64,000 nucleotides of DNA from Enchytraeus crypticus (GCA_905160935.1 CAJHZI010000646.1:124001-188000); one strand, 5' to 3'; positions 36,178 to 47,331 are shown, numbered from the stretch's first letter. Numbers and translations: made by a program. The notes: generated by a model from the letters alone, not told the origin.

Positions 36178-36262
36178 TTGCTTGGCCGAATGGATAGCAA
36201 GCTTGCCAGAGAACCATGAAGACATAAGTTCGACTCCCAGAAGGACAGTGTCTAACAGTATA
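36178..36262 (+). repeat. tRNA-derived SINE head, minor family
   Basis: 'gcttggccgaatggatagca' is a good A box/D-arm of a Ser/Leu-like tRNA and 'ataagttcgactcccag' is a good B box. The anticodon-arm region does not form a clean tRNA. It resembles the minus-strand copy at 57050-57125. Confidence 0.5.
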
Positions 36263-36378
36263 AATTCTGATACGGAAACATACAATAAACTTAGCATTCT
36301 TAGCTTTTTTACAAGAGAATAAATTTCATTACCGTGATAGCTTAGCTACTGATAATCACATATCTAATAAACCCAAGT

Positions 36379-37110
36379 TGTCTAATAACGCCATGATATC
36401 CAAGAGCTACAATGCTACAAGACATCTAATAGTCCCCTGATATCTAATAGCCAATGATATCTAAAAGACACATGATATCTAATAGTCCATGATATCTAAT
36501 AGCCCATGATATCTAATAGCCCATGATATCTAATAGTCCATGATATCTAATAGACACATGATATCTAATAGCCCATGATATCTAATAGCCCATGATATCT
36601 AATAGCCAATGATATCTAAAAGACACATAATAGCTAATAGCCCATGATATCTAATAGCCCATGATATCTAATAGCCAATGATATCTAAAAGACACATGAT
36701 ATCTAATAGCCCATAATATCTAATAGTCCTTGATATCTAATAGCCTCATAATATCTAATAGCCCATGATATCTAATAGCCCCATGATATCTAATAGCCCA
36801 TGATATCTAATAGCTACATGATATCTAATAGCCCCATGATATCTAATAGCCCATGATATCTAATAGCCCATGATATCTAATAGCCCATAATATCTAATAG
36901 CCCATGATATCTAATAGCCCATGATATCTAATAGCCTCATGAAATCTAATAGCTACATGATATCTAATAGTCCCATGATATCTAATAGCCCATGATATCT
37001 AATACCCTATGATATCTAATAGCCCATGATATCTAATAGCCTCATGATATCTAATAGCTACATGATATCTAATAACCCATGATAAATAATAGCTCCACGT
37101 TGTCTAATAC
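36379..37110 (+). repeat. ~17-bp minisatellite, ~42 copies
   Basis: Unit 'catgatatctaatagcc', with variants 'tacatgatatctaatag' and 'tcatgatatc'. Longest array in the window by copy number. Nearly every unit carries GATATC. Confidence 0.97.
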
Positions 37111-37229
37111 AACAATGGAGCAGGTAGAATGTTTTTAAAGCAGGTCTATATGCAAAGTATCGCTCTATATATAGCAGCGACTGACTTTATTAACTGATAT
37201 GCACACGAATATGCATACAATCACATGTA

Positions 37230-37282
37230 CCTGACCCTGGTTATTCTGGGATTCTATGGAAGGTGATGATGATGATGAGGAT
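37230..37282 (+). mobile_element. Family B 3' fragment
   Basis: 'ctgaccctggttattctggg', 'attctatggaaggtgatgat': 3' end and GAT tail of family B. Confidence 0.65.
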
Positions 37283-37482
37283 TAAATATTGTATTTTTGC
37301 GGAGTCAATCACATACACGCGCATACATGTCACATGCATGTGCATACATATCAAATGCATATGCTAACTATCAAAGAATAATTAAATTCATAATTATTCA
37401 TCGCTATCTACAAGGATTATTCAAGATTCAATCAGCGATTCCATGGCCCTTTTACGTCCATGATGCTAACAAACACGCACAG

Positions 37483-37695
37483 ATAGCAATAACACACAGC
37501 ACTAACACAAACACAACACTAACACACACACAACACTAACACACGCACATCACTAACACAAACACAGCGCTAACACACGCACACCATTAACACACACAGC
37601 ACTAACACACGTATAACACTAACACAAACAACACTAGCACACGCACCACCATTAACACACGTACAATACTAACACACACAGCACTAACACAAGCA
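37483..37695 (+). repeat. 'acactaacaca' minisatellite
   Basis: Irregular 17-22-bp units built from 'cactaacacacgcacaac'. Confidence 0.9.
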
Positions 37696-37730
37696 ATTGC
37701 AGCTATTCGTCCTACATCATCGATACAACT

Positions 37731-38147
37731 TTATAACAAAACAGAAAATACTTTCTTCCACGGCCGATCAAATTTTCCAAACAGACCGACATTAAACTTA
37801 CCTAGAGCAGTTTCAGCCAGGGGGCAGCCCCCCACTTCGTTCCCCCAGCTCGGCGCCATCTCCTGAGGGCAATCCCCCACTTCGTCCTCCCAGCCCGGCG
37901 CCACCTCCTGCCTCTCGAGGGGCGGGCGAGTCCTCCGCCTCAAGCGACGTCCTTGTACATTTTCCACCGGATCGGCTTTCTGATGCTCACGTCCAGTCGT
38001 GTCGTCCGCATGAGATTCCTCTTCCCCTCTTGTTACCAACTCCTTCCGATCACGTGACGCGATGTCTGCTGCAGCGCTAACACGTCGAAAATTGAAAACC
38101 TCGCTGCTACCAGGTTCTTCCATTATGCATTCGTCTATAGCAAACAC
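37731..38147 (-). CDS. Unrecognised GC-rich open frame, possible exon
   Basis: 138 codons from ATG to stop in the most GC- and CpG-rich patch of the window. The product starts MFAIDECIMEEPGSSEVF, is strongly charged in the middle (about residues 31-80: RDRKELVTRGEEES, RRLRRRTRPPLERQ), and holds two adjacent 15-residue repeats of pattern E-x-A-P-x-W-x-x-E-V-G-x-C-P-x at residues 81-95 and 96-110. It ends GKFDRPWKKVFSVLL. I recognise no domain. No other exon, promoter or poly(A) signal could be tied to it. Alternatives are the first exon of an unseen gene or a piece of a mobile element. Confidence 0.35.
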   Translation of the reverse strand: MFAIDECIMEEPGSSEVFNFRRVSAAADIASRDRKELVTRGEEESHADDTTGREHQKADPVENVQGRRLRRRTRPPLERQEVAPGWEDEVGDCPQEMAPSWGNEVGGCPLAETALGKFNVGLFGKFDRPWKKVFSVLL

Positions 38148-38274
38148 AGTAAAAAAGTGTAACTAGAAGCCAATTCAGGAAAAACTCCCGTTTGAAGCTA
38201 CATTGGTGACTTATATCAATTAGCAATGCAGGTATTAAAACAACCAACAACACCACCGCTACAAATCACTAACG

Positions 38275-38347
38275 TGACTTTTCACAAGGCCACCTTTCAC
38301 AGGCCCACCTTTCACAGGCCTACCTTTCACATGCCTACCTTTCACCG
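38275..38347 (+). repeat. 15-bp minisatellite, ~5 copies
   Basis: Unit 'cctttcacaggccca', with t/c and a/c variants. Confidence 0.9.
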
Positions 38348-38359
38348 GCCTAACAGAAC

Positions 38360-38500
38360 GTCACATTGGCTAGAACCAGTGGCGATATCGATAAGATATC
38401 CGACCACGAATCAGCATGTGCGGAGTTCAACTCTTTGGCTCTCCCGTCACTGCTTCCGCTTTCGAGAATAAAAACTGACGTGACCATCGGCTTTTTTTAT
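38360..38500 (+). mobile_element. SINE A1 copy
   Basis: 'ggctagaaccagtggcgata', 'cggagttcaactctttggct', 'ccgtcactgcttccgctttc', 'actgacgtgaccatcggctt'. Confidence 0.75.
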
Positions 38501-38804
38501 TTATCGAGGAAAGAGTTAAGGAAGCTCACATAACTTAAAAATTTCATCCGCCATATGTAGGTCTTTTATAACTGATGCCCCAAATTGTTTTTAAAATGAA
38601 GTCGTAACGAGTTGTTTAAACGTATTGTTACACACAGGACAACCGCACGTGTTTACAAAATTTGCTTTCTTCGTTGCTGTTTTTCGTTGTTCTCGTTATT
38701 TCCTCACTTCCTCTAAATTGTTCGTTGCCTTTTGTTGGCGCATCGATCGCAACCGGCGCGAATTTAAGAATAACCTTCCAACACTCTCGGGATTTGTTTA
38801 GCAT

Positions 38805-38882
38805 TCCAAGCTGTCGACTCGGTCTGCCAAGGGGGTCACCCACAAAATACTAACCGGGAGCGACGTAGCTTAACTTCGTTCA
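38805..38882 (-). pseudogene. 5S rRNA-derived segment
   Basis: The minus strand reads 'gaagttaagctacgtcgctc', 'ccggttagtattttgtgggt', 'gacccccttggcagaccgag'. This follows animal 5S rRNA from about base 45 to near its 3' end ('GAAGTTAAGC.ACGTCG', 'GGTTAGTA.TT', 'TGGG.GACC.CCT.GG'). The region holds the internal A box, intermediate element and C box used by TFIIIA/TFIIIC. The first ~45 bases of 5S are missing. It is a pseudogene or the head of a 5S-derived SINE. Confidence 0.75.
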
Positions 38883-39598
38883 ATTTACTCGCATCAAAAC
38901 TAAGTTGAACGTTATTATTGAAATTTAAAGGATTTATCGAGCAGTCAATTCTTCCAAACGTAGAGAAATTTAGTTCGATATCTTTAATAACGGGAAAGTT
39001 ATAGATTTCCGTTTAGGAGTGGGGGTCAAAGAAAAAATTCCCAGTATTGTAATTCAGGCATTCCAGTGCAGAAATTCAATGAACGCCACGTACTGTTTCG
39101 ATATTGAAACAATAGAGACCACGTCACATTTAATTTCAGCCAATGGTATCTTGCAATGTAATCATTTCAAAACTGTGAAAAACTTTCGCAAATACTTGCT
39201 GATGTGTTCTTAATAGACAAAGTTGTTGAACTTTTAAAAAGCATGTGGTGCATGCGGAGAATCTACGTAGGCCTACTGATAGGCCGTATGAATTAAACGC
39301 TTCATAACTTTTGTCAATTATTAACATATCAGCACATGCTTTTCTTCGCTTTGAAAAGAAATGATTGCACTTCAAGATATCAATAGCAGAAATATATGAG
39401 ACGTGCTCTTTATTTTTTAAATAGAAAACATTTAATGTTGCATGGAATTTACCATAATTCCTATACTGTAATATTTTTTACCATACTCATATTCGCAATT
39501 CAATAACTTTCTAGTTACTAAAGATATTCAAGCAAAATTTCTCAATGTTCAGAAGAATTGGTTGCTGGTCAAATTCTGTAGATTTAGAGAACATCGGT
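38883..39598. other. Interior of the 1.08-kb unit
   Basis: No recognisable coding sequence. Confidence 0.45.
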
Positions 39599-39681
39599 CA
39601 ACTCGTTACGACTTCATAATATAAGCAATTTGAGGCATCAGTTTAAAAAGGAACAGTGTATTTGTAGTCATGTAATTATTT

Positions 39682-40067
39682 GTCCCTGTGTTGAGCCCAG
39701 ATGTGGTTTGGATCACTGCAGAATAGGGCAACCGCTAAAAAGCTGCCGCATGTACGTAAGAGGCGACTAAGGCAGGAGCTGAGGAAGGCAGAGTGAATCC
39801 ACCTCACCATGAAAAATTTTTCCCCGGGATTAAATGGCAGTTAATCCATTATAAAACTGAGGAAGGCAACGGGAAACTACCTTAGAAGCCATATTATTCC
39901 CAAGCTATAGGCTACATTAAGATGTGGATAAGGAATAGCCATTTAAGAAGGCATTACCTCGTTAATCGATTGAGTGTTCTTTATGGAGCGTGAAAGCGGT
40001 AGGCTATGTGAGTAGGAATATGTACCTTGGACCTGCCGCATGGCAGAACACTAGAGAGAATTACTTA
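39682..40067 (+). mobile_element. Full-length family C retroposon
   Basis: About 386 bp: 'actgcagaatagggcaaccg' head, 'aagaggcgactaaggcagga', 'cacctcaccatg', 'ctgaggaaggcaacgggaaa', 'cccaagctataggctacatt', 'cttggacctgccgcatggca', then a short GA tail. A 17-bp flanking direct repeat with two mismatches (39665-39681 'tagtcatgtaattattt'; 40068-40084 'tagtcatataatcattt') looks like an aged target-site duplication. Confidence 0.8.
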
Positions 40068-40084
40068 TAGTCATATAATCATTT

Positions 40085-42735
40085 ATCGATACTGAACGAC
40101 TGGTGTAGCTACGTATGTTCCACATTTTGTGTAAGCAATATAAAAATAACTAAATAATTCAAATTTGAAATCTATAAATCGCATAAATAGTGTACCTGAG
40201 AAGTATTGTCTGCTACAGTATTTCCTTGTTGTCATTTTCTCAGGAATACAGTTGAATTTAAATTCCAGTTGGCACTTGACACAATTTCTTTCAACAACTA
40301 CAAGAGAAAAAATGTTATCGTTAGCTTGCAATAAATAACTTTAAAACAGCTAATGATGAACATGATGACACGATAACGATGATGTTGACGAAGACGACGA
40401 CGACGATTATGATGATGATGAGGAGGATAAAAAATAATTTCTTAAATTAGTGTTATGTTTATGAAAAAATTTCTATTTTACCACTAAAACGAATAATACA
40501 ATAAAGCATAAGCTCTATAGAGAATTTCTTAAAACTGCTATGTGAGGAAATTTTTGTAAACAATTCATTTAAATACTTATATAAATTATTGTATTATGCA
40601 TGCAAGCAGAATTCACCACGATAATATGATCATGCATCAATCAAGAATGACTATGTTTCCAGAAGAAATAGAATTTAAGATCAAAATTTCCAATTCTTTC
40701 CCTGAAAGACAGTTAATCAGAATCTTAGCGAGAGTTCTAGAATAAAATGTAAAAGTCAATCAGTAAGAATCTGTATACGGCATCAAAATAATTTTGTGGA
40801 GGAAAATCTAAAATAACCGCATATAAAATGCTAAACAAATTACCAATACAAGTTTTTAACTGCATAAAACAACCCGAGATTATATCTTTAAGAGCTTTAT
40901 CGTAGGTCTTACGTTACTTCTAAACTACCCTATTCGTCGACAGGTTTTACAGCTGATAGCCTTTTCAGAAAGACAAAAGAACAGAAAGAACAGCAATTTT
41001 CTTCGCATGAAATACTGCTCCAGGTGTGATAAAATAGATACGCATTTGTACTATAATTCATCTAAACTGTTCTAAGGTGTACTCTTCAATGAGCAAAATA
41101 ACTACGATAAAGCGATTTTAATTTTAAATATATTTTACATATGTGTAATACATTGTGTATCTATTTTTACCCGTAAGTAAGTCCAATGACCTAAAATTAT
41201 AAAATAAAGTGTTTTCAATAAATTAAATACACTAAAGAAATTTAAATTAAATACACTTTTCAACCACCCTATTTCCAGCATTTAGCAACGACAATGGTCA
41301 CTACAATGATATCCATTAGTTATCTGATATCATTATGTTTATCTAGTCCTACTTAACTATATAGAGCCATCTGAGTCTACAACGTTAACATTTACCTTGT
41401 AGTTTTGTGATAACTGAAACTATATGTACAATATTTACCCAAATCTAATCGAAGAAGCTTTGTGAAAGAATGAAAAACTCGTTGAACCCCTTCCAGAATT
41501 GTTTATATTTTGTAATTCATTCCATACGCGTGCAATTCTTTGTATTTTCTCGACTGTTTTAGTTGTTCATATTAGCAGAAAGAAGACTTGGTTTTTCGTA
41601 TAATGCTCTGCATTCCTGTGCTTCCCTCTCTCGCTGATAATACTGTAATTATCTGCGCATTACCGTTAGAAACCTTACACTCACGCTCCCAGTAGCAGAA
41701 TATTTAGCGATCGGCTAATCTCAAATAGCTTTTGAAATTGTCGATGTTCTGTACAATGCACACAAAATTACTAGTTTTTAAAGGCGAAAGCCTTAAACAA
41801 CCGGGTCACACTCTCATTCTTAATTCACATTTCATTCTACTAAATTCAGTTGACGCGCTATCAAAAAGAAATTTTCAAACTAACAGTGATGTAGATATAA
41901 AGGGAAGATAAAGGAGAAATATAAATTTATGAAAATTACCATCCTGTGTTCATCCCCAATCTCTATGTGCAGTAGAGTAATAATATTATGTCTAATAAAC
42001 CAGCGCTCAAAGGCGCTATTTAACATAAATTCCACAGTCTGCAAAGTTAACCAAAAAGAAATTATTCTAATCTGCGAAATGTTCTAGGAATTCAAGAGGT
42101 TCCACGTCAGAAGTTATATTTACCCAATGCAAAGGTAACATTATCTTAAACAAAATCTTTAGAAAAGGATTGAAAAGTGAGATTACTTGCAGTGACGACG
42201 ATGAAAAGGAATAACTGCATTGATCTTGTGATTTGGGCGAACATTAGATAGAAAAAAGTATGTACTGCACCATATTACGTCCATGTCATCCTTAGAAATA
42301 TTCAAATAAACAATAAAATGACGCACAAAACATGGATAAAAAATAATTATCGAGCTCAGAACCAGCAGCCAGTAAACACATGCAGTGACTTGAGCGGCCA
42401 TTGAGAGAGAAGAAACTAATTGGCACATGTTTACGGAGGGTATGGAGTAAAAAAACTGCTGGCAGAAATCCTCAACAAAACCATTAGCGCTGCTGTAACT
42501 ACGTCACTTGTGTCAAAAAGAAAAACTTTATAAAAACATGTAAGCCTCAAAATGTAAGCACTTCATCGAAAACAGTCGTAGAAATAATAAACTCAGCGAA
42601 ATTTCTGCGATTTTAAATATTTATTAAATTAAAAATTCCGCGAGTAAAGAGGATAGCAGAGTTGTGAGAAAAGCCAAAATATTCGGAAGCCAAACGTGAT
42701 TGCCTTGGCTAGTGGCGTGAGATTATCACGAGTGA
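40085..42735. other. Long spacer, no gene seen
   Basis: 40375-40430 is a degenerate GAT/GAC repeat. The rest is AT-rich with only short, composition-driven open frames. Confidence 0.5.
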
Positions 42736-43270
42736 AGCAGTGGTTAACATGTGTAGAGCAGTGGTTAGCATGTGTGAAGCAGTGGTTAACAGGTGTGACG
42801 CAGAGGTTAACATGTGTGAAACAGTGGTTAACATGTGTGAAGCAGTGGTTAACATGTGTGAAACAGCACTTGGTTAACATGCGTGAAGCAGTGGTTAACA
42901 TATGTGTAGCAGTTGTTAACATGTGTGAAGCAGTGGTTAACATGTGTGAAGAAGTGGTTAACATGTACGAAACAGTGGTTAACATATGTGTAGCAGTGGT
43001 TAACATGTCTGAATCAGTGGTTAACATGTGTGGCGCAGTGGTTAACATGTGTAGAGCAGATGTTAACATGTGTAGAACAATTGTTAACATGTGTGGCACA
43101 GTGGTTGACATGCATGGCTCAGTGGTTAACATGTGTGAAGCAGTGGTTAACATGCGTAGCGCAGTTGTTAACATGTGTGGCGCAGTTGCTAACATGTGTG
43201 GCTCAGTGGTTAACATGTGTGGAGCAGTGGTTAACATGCGTGGCGCAGTGGTTAACATGTGTGGCTCAGA
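42736..43270 (+). repeat. 21-bp minisatellite, ~25 copies
   Basis: Unit 'gcagtggttaacatgtgtga' plus 'a'; many single-base variants and one short insertion near 42868. Three-divisible units create open frames of about 200 codons on both strands (VVNMCEA, HMLTTA); these are artefacts of the repeat. Confidence 0.97.
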
Positions 43271-43350
43271 TTCAGCTTCAGGCTGCGCCATATGACAAAC
43301 GCCAAAAAAAGGCTAAACGTCAAGATAAAAATTCAGTATTTTTAAAATCT

Positions 43351-43352
<2 letters not shown>

Positions 43353-43400
<48 letters not shown>
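43353..43400 (+). repeat. (AAT)n microsatellite
   Basis: Pure AAT run. Confidence 0.95.
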
Positions 43401-44032
43401 GCACATTTATTAAGCGCCGCTCTATGCTAAATGCCACAGTAGCACTGAATGGACAGTGAAGGACAAGTAACTTATATAATATTTTAAATAAAAAGAGATT
43501 TACAGTAGAACTGTTAATGCACAAAAATTAAGATAAGGAAACCGGTCAAAGAAGTACTGCCTCTGTTTTTGTAGCATTTGCAGAAAAACCTTTCTTAAAT
43601 CTAAGTTATTAAAATCTATCGAAACTTGACTTTTAATCGAGTCCACGGCAACCTTAAATAAATTTTACGATCCACATTGAAGCTTTTCCTGTCCACAAAA
43701 CCACAGTCTCAGACATGTATATTATCCACAGCGAAATTGTCACCGAAATGTAATACGGCTCTAAATAACATTCATTCTCAGCAGCTGCTGGTGTAGTAGG
43801 TCTAGCTGTTCAGCTGCTGAGCGCACAACGATTACAGCTTATCTACATATTCTCAAAGTCGAAGAGTTAAAATTGCAAAAAAACTTTGACTATATCCAAC
43901 AATGCCAACATAGATAAAGAAGACGTTAATTTAAGCACTCAGACACTTGACGAACTATTTTGATATTATTGGTGCACCAGTAAGCATAAGTACATCAGAT
44001 CATGGGTGCGTTATAGATCCAAGTTTAACATT
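43401..44032. other. No feature seen
   Basis: Unique-looking sequence. Confidence 0.45.
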
Positions 44033-44390
44033 TAACCGATAATTAGAGTACTTCTGCTATTTCAACCATACAATATTATAATATATTTAACATATAATAA
44101 AAAGGCTTTACGATATAATTGTACTAAGTTAGATATTAACCGTTATTTAGAGTATTTCAACGTCAGAGAGGGCATTCGGTTGGTGAGCGCCCAGGCTCCA
44201 GAAATTGCTACAAAAAACTTCAACGAATGAATAAACTGTCTATTCGAATCCCAATCCTGATTAAACTGGGATTTAAGGGAAGATTATGATGATGATGATG
44301 ATTTAGAGTATTTCAACCATACAATGTTATAATATATTTAACATATAATAAAAGGCTTTACGAATGATTTATATTAAGTTAGTCTACAAC
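44033..44390 (+). repeat. ~105-bp tandem duplication split by a retroposon
   Basis: Copy 1 (44033-44137) and copy 2 (44138-44161 plus 44318-44390) share 'ttcaaccatacaat', 'ttataatatatttaacatat' and 'ggctttacga'. Copy 2 is interrupted by the family B insertion. Confidence 0.85.
44162..44300 (+). mobile_element. Family B retroposon with 17-bp TSD
   Basis: 5'-truncated B copy starting at 'gtcagagagggcattcggtt' and ending in (GAT)n. Perfect 17-bp direct repeats 'atttagagtatttcaac' flank it at 44145-44161 and 44301-44317. Confidence 0.92.
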
Positions 44391-45317
44391 TCTACATCTA
44401 AATTAATTATAAATCTATTATTATTAATAGTTTATAATTATATTATATTATGTAATTAATTTCTTATTATTATATTCTTGCCAGCGCACAAGGAGGTCAA
44501 AGCACATCATAATCCAAACTTATTTGGTTTGCAAAACAAATTCCTAAGTATTTGTGCTGCACTAAAGGTTAGATCTTAACATTAAGGTTGTGTAAATCTA
44601 TTTATTGATGTAAACATTTGCGAATGACTTCACTATTCCCTTCTCACGAGCAAACATACGAACCAAATGCATATCTGTTTGTGGTCCTAACCTGTAGAAT
44701 AACTTGCTAGATGTAATAAAAAATGCTACCTCTATTTCTAATTTTAAGAAAGAATTATTTAGTATAATACATAATCAATATTAATCAATTAAATTAATTA
44801 GACACTACACTTGCTTCATTTTCTTTTATTCACACTCTAAAGTTTATTTTATTTAGTTTTGTGATTTTTATTGATATGAACTTATGTTTACTTGTTAAAT
44901 ATTTGATAATTTAGAAGCAAGTTTTTTCTCAAATTTATTTTGAGTTTTCACTTGCCAGTGTCTGGCCGTTAGTCTAACTTCTAATTTGAAAATATTCAAT
45001 TGTATGGCTACCAATGGTTTTACTTTACTTGGTGGTGTAATAGAAATTTTTTGTATTTAACATTACAGTAGACTTTGCTAGTTGCTAATTATATTTTATG
45101 GTATTACCGCACAGAGCTCTTGCTATTTTATGGTAACCTTTTTCGCATTGCTCGTTTGTTTATCTGACTACATGCATGTTCCTATTGCTCCTATAATCTG
45201 TGCTGAGGGGAAACCATTAAACGATATGAAACCAAAAAAAATTTCTAGGAATACTGGAATACATTACATAATTTATTACTTGACAAGAATATGTCAACGT
45301 AGGTGTTCTTACAATAT
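44391..45317. other. No feature seen
   Basis: AT-rich unique-looking sequence. Confidence 0.45.
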
Positions 45318-45415
45318 GTCTACGTAGGGATTCAAATCCTGGGTTCGCCCGTCCCTGACTTCGCTTTCGAATGGGGAAACTGATGATAAAATTAGCTTTT
45401 ACAAGCTTTTATTTA
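45318..45415 (+). mobile_element. SINE A1 copy, head missing
   Basis: Starts near 'tacgtagggattcaaatcct' and continues with 'gggttcgcccgtccctgact', 'gaatggggaaactgatgata', 'gcttttacaagctttta'. Confidence 0.75.
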
Positions 45416-45639
45416 CTGTGAAGAAAATATACATTTTTCGTTAATCACAGTAAATGAACAAAAGAATGCACTGTATCACTAGCTTCACTACAGATTGAAA
45501 CCTTTTAAAATTAAAAATGAGTAATTGTATTAGACCTAAATGTGCGGATTTATCTCGTCAGTAAAATAACAGAAAAATTTTATAGGATTACAATTTATTC
45601 TGCAATATATTTTTAGATGTTCAGAACACTAACAACAAT

Positions 45640-46510
45640 AACACAATTTGAGTACTGCTGCAGTCCATGAAAACGATGAACATTATGGAACTAAATTTAA
45701 ACCGATGATAAGAGGAAGTCCAAAAATGGGAGGAATCAAAATCCGAGAAACCAGTCCGAGAAGGAGTATTAACGGAATGAAAATTATTATTCTGAGGTCA
45801 CATATACTAGGTTGCATAGTCTTGAGGGATCAAGGAGAAAATCTTTTAACTGTTTATGAAGCTGCTCATGAAGAAGGAAAGGCTGATGAAAAAACTTGAA
45901 GAAGTGCATAACGCAGAAGGAAGAGAAACAAAGATCTGTGACGCATCATGATGGAACGACTGCTTGGACAGGTTGTAGCGAGCAGGAATGCTTGATCTCT
46001 TTAGAATGATCAATTTGGAGAACCTTGTTGAAGACTGTATGGAGGTAGGCTGCCTCATTTGCAATAAGTGGGGCTTAAAAACTTCGCCTAGAGTGGTAGT
46101 CGACTAATATGTTAGAGAATCAAAATTAAAAAGGGTTACATTTATACCCAGTAAGAGGAAAGATCTACTACTAAAAAGTTTGAAGAAATCCACGAAGAAA
46201 AAGACTGAAAAGACTAGTGTGCAAACCATGCTCCAGCACGGTTTTGAAACATGGACATTATGGAAGGAAGATATTCAGAAACTGCACTCTAATGTGGCTA
46301 TGGAGAAGAATAGAGAAGATCGAATGGACCGACAAAATTACCAATGAAGAATTATAAATAGGGTTGGTACAAATAGGCAATTGATATATCACAACTAATA
46401 TAAAGAAGAACTGGATGGTTCATGTTTTGAGAGGGGATGGTCTTTTAGTTTAAAGAGGTAGTTGAAGGAGGAATGAAAGGAAGTTAAGAGGAAGACCGAG
46501 ACTTGGGACA
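45640..46510 (+). mobile_element. Old LINE RT-frame remnant
   Basis: Scattered frames resemble the C-terminal part of non-LTR RT proteins: 'GENLLTVYEA' near 45830, then 'LQHGFETWTLWKEDIQKLHS' near 46230 (compare 'LLYGSETWTSRKENIRKLES' at 2206-2574), then 'GRPR'-like basic segments near 46480. There are many stops and frame changes. The two halves may come from separate insertions. Confidence 0.6.
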
Positions 46511-46570
46511 CTGTATGATTTGATATTTAAATGATATATACAAAATAAAATGTATATATAAAAACGCTAA

Positions 46571-46755
46571 AAAAGCTAATGTTAACATCAGTTTCCTCAC
46601 TCGAAAGCCATGTCAGTGACGGCCTGTCACGATTTTGTAAGGGGATATGATGTCAAATGATGTCAGGATTTGAACCCTGCACATACTGATCCGCGGTGGA
46701 ATATCTTACCGACATCGCCACTGTCTCCAGCCAATGGTGATGTCGGTATGTAATA
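46571..46755 (-). mobile_element. SINE A1 with fold-back head
   Basis: Minus-strand A1 copy (46571-46732) with about 40 bp of extra sequence between its B-box side and body. Directly after its head a plus-strand A1 head begins ('ccaatggtgatgtcggtatg'), forming a near-palindrome centred near 46727. Confidence 0.75.
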
Positions 46756-46835
46756 TCATAGGAAGAGAAAAGCAGAGGATAGAAATATGTGAAAGAGCTA
46801 TATGCCATTGACCTGCCATTATGCAGTGCACTAAA
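46756..46835 (+). mobile_element. Family C 3' fragment
   Basis: 'gctatatgccattgacctgc' and 'atgcagtgcactaaaagaag' match the 3' end of C; the GA tail is reduced. Confidence 0.5.
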
Positions 46836-47199
46836 AGAAGACATAACCCTGCACAATCAGCATAAGCTCAGTCAACTGAACAAAAACATAATTGATCACA
46901 TTGATCATGAATCAAAACAAAAATGATTTTAAATATCACAATCTGAAGGACAAGACTGCAATATCACAGCAATAATTGGACTGCATTCAAGAAGATCTTA
47001 ACTGAAAAATTGTGCAGTGAAGAAAATTATGTACTGTACTAATTTAACCCTTGAAAGCGTTCTGCCAAATGGAAGGTCAATAGTAAATATATCTACTCAC
47101 AATATAATTTAAAAATATTCACCAGTCAGTGTTCCAGTGACGAACAAAATCTCAGCACAATGATTATGTTCAATCGCTTCTGTAAAATCTCTGCATAAA
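46836..47199. other. No feature seen
   Basis: Unique-looking AT-rich sequence. Confidence 0.45.
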
Positions 47200-47331
47200 G
47201 CTGGTAAAGCTAATGTTAAGGTCAGCTTCCTCACTCGAAAGCGATGTCAGTGACGGGCGAGCCCAGGATTTGAACCCCGCACCTACTGATCCGTGGTGGA
47301 GTATCTTACTGACATCGCCACTGGCTCCAGC
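47200..47331 (-). mobile_element. SINE A1 copy, near consensus
   Basis: Well preserved on the minus strand: 'gctggagccagtggcgatgt', 'gcggggttcaaatcctgggc', 'cccgtcactgacatcgcttt', ending in 'gctttaccag'. Confidence 0.85.

Larger units (their letters stand above)
38568..39644. mobile_element. 1.08-kb unit with ~46-bp inverted ends
   Basis: Left end 38568-38614 ('aactgatgccccaaattg' ... 'gaagtcgtaacgagttg') is matched by the reverse complement of 39599-39644 at about 39 of 46 positions, diverging sharply inside 'gagttg'. The interior has no long frame; it contains the 5S-like segment and a tail shared with 7383-7446. It looks like a non-autonomous TIR element with a nested 5S-SINE. No clear target duplication was seen. 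Confidence 0.6.

Noticed and set aside
36178-36262. Genuine tRNA gene
   Set aside because: A and B boxes are good but acceptor and anticodon stems do not pair; best read as a SINE head.
36379-37110. CRISPR-like array
   Set aside because: Direct repeats are contiguous ~17-bp tandem units with no unique spacers, in a eukaryotic genome.
42183-42428. 81-codon minus frame with two hydrophobic stretches
   Set aside because: No homology signal by eye and composition typical of AT-rich noncoding DNA.
42629-43413. Open frames of 127-220 codons on both strands
   Set aside because: Products of the 21-bp minisatellite; no composition or motif beyond the repeat.
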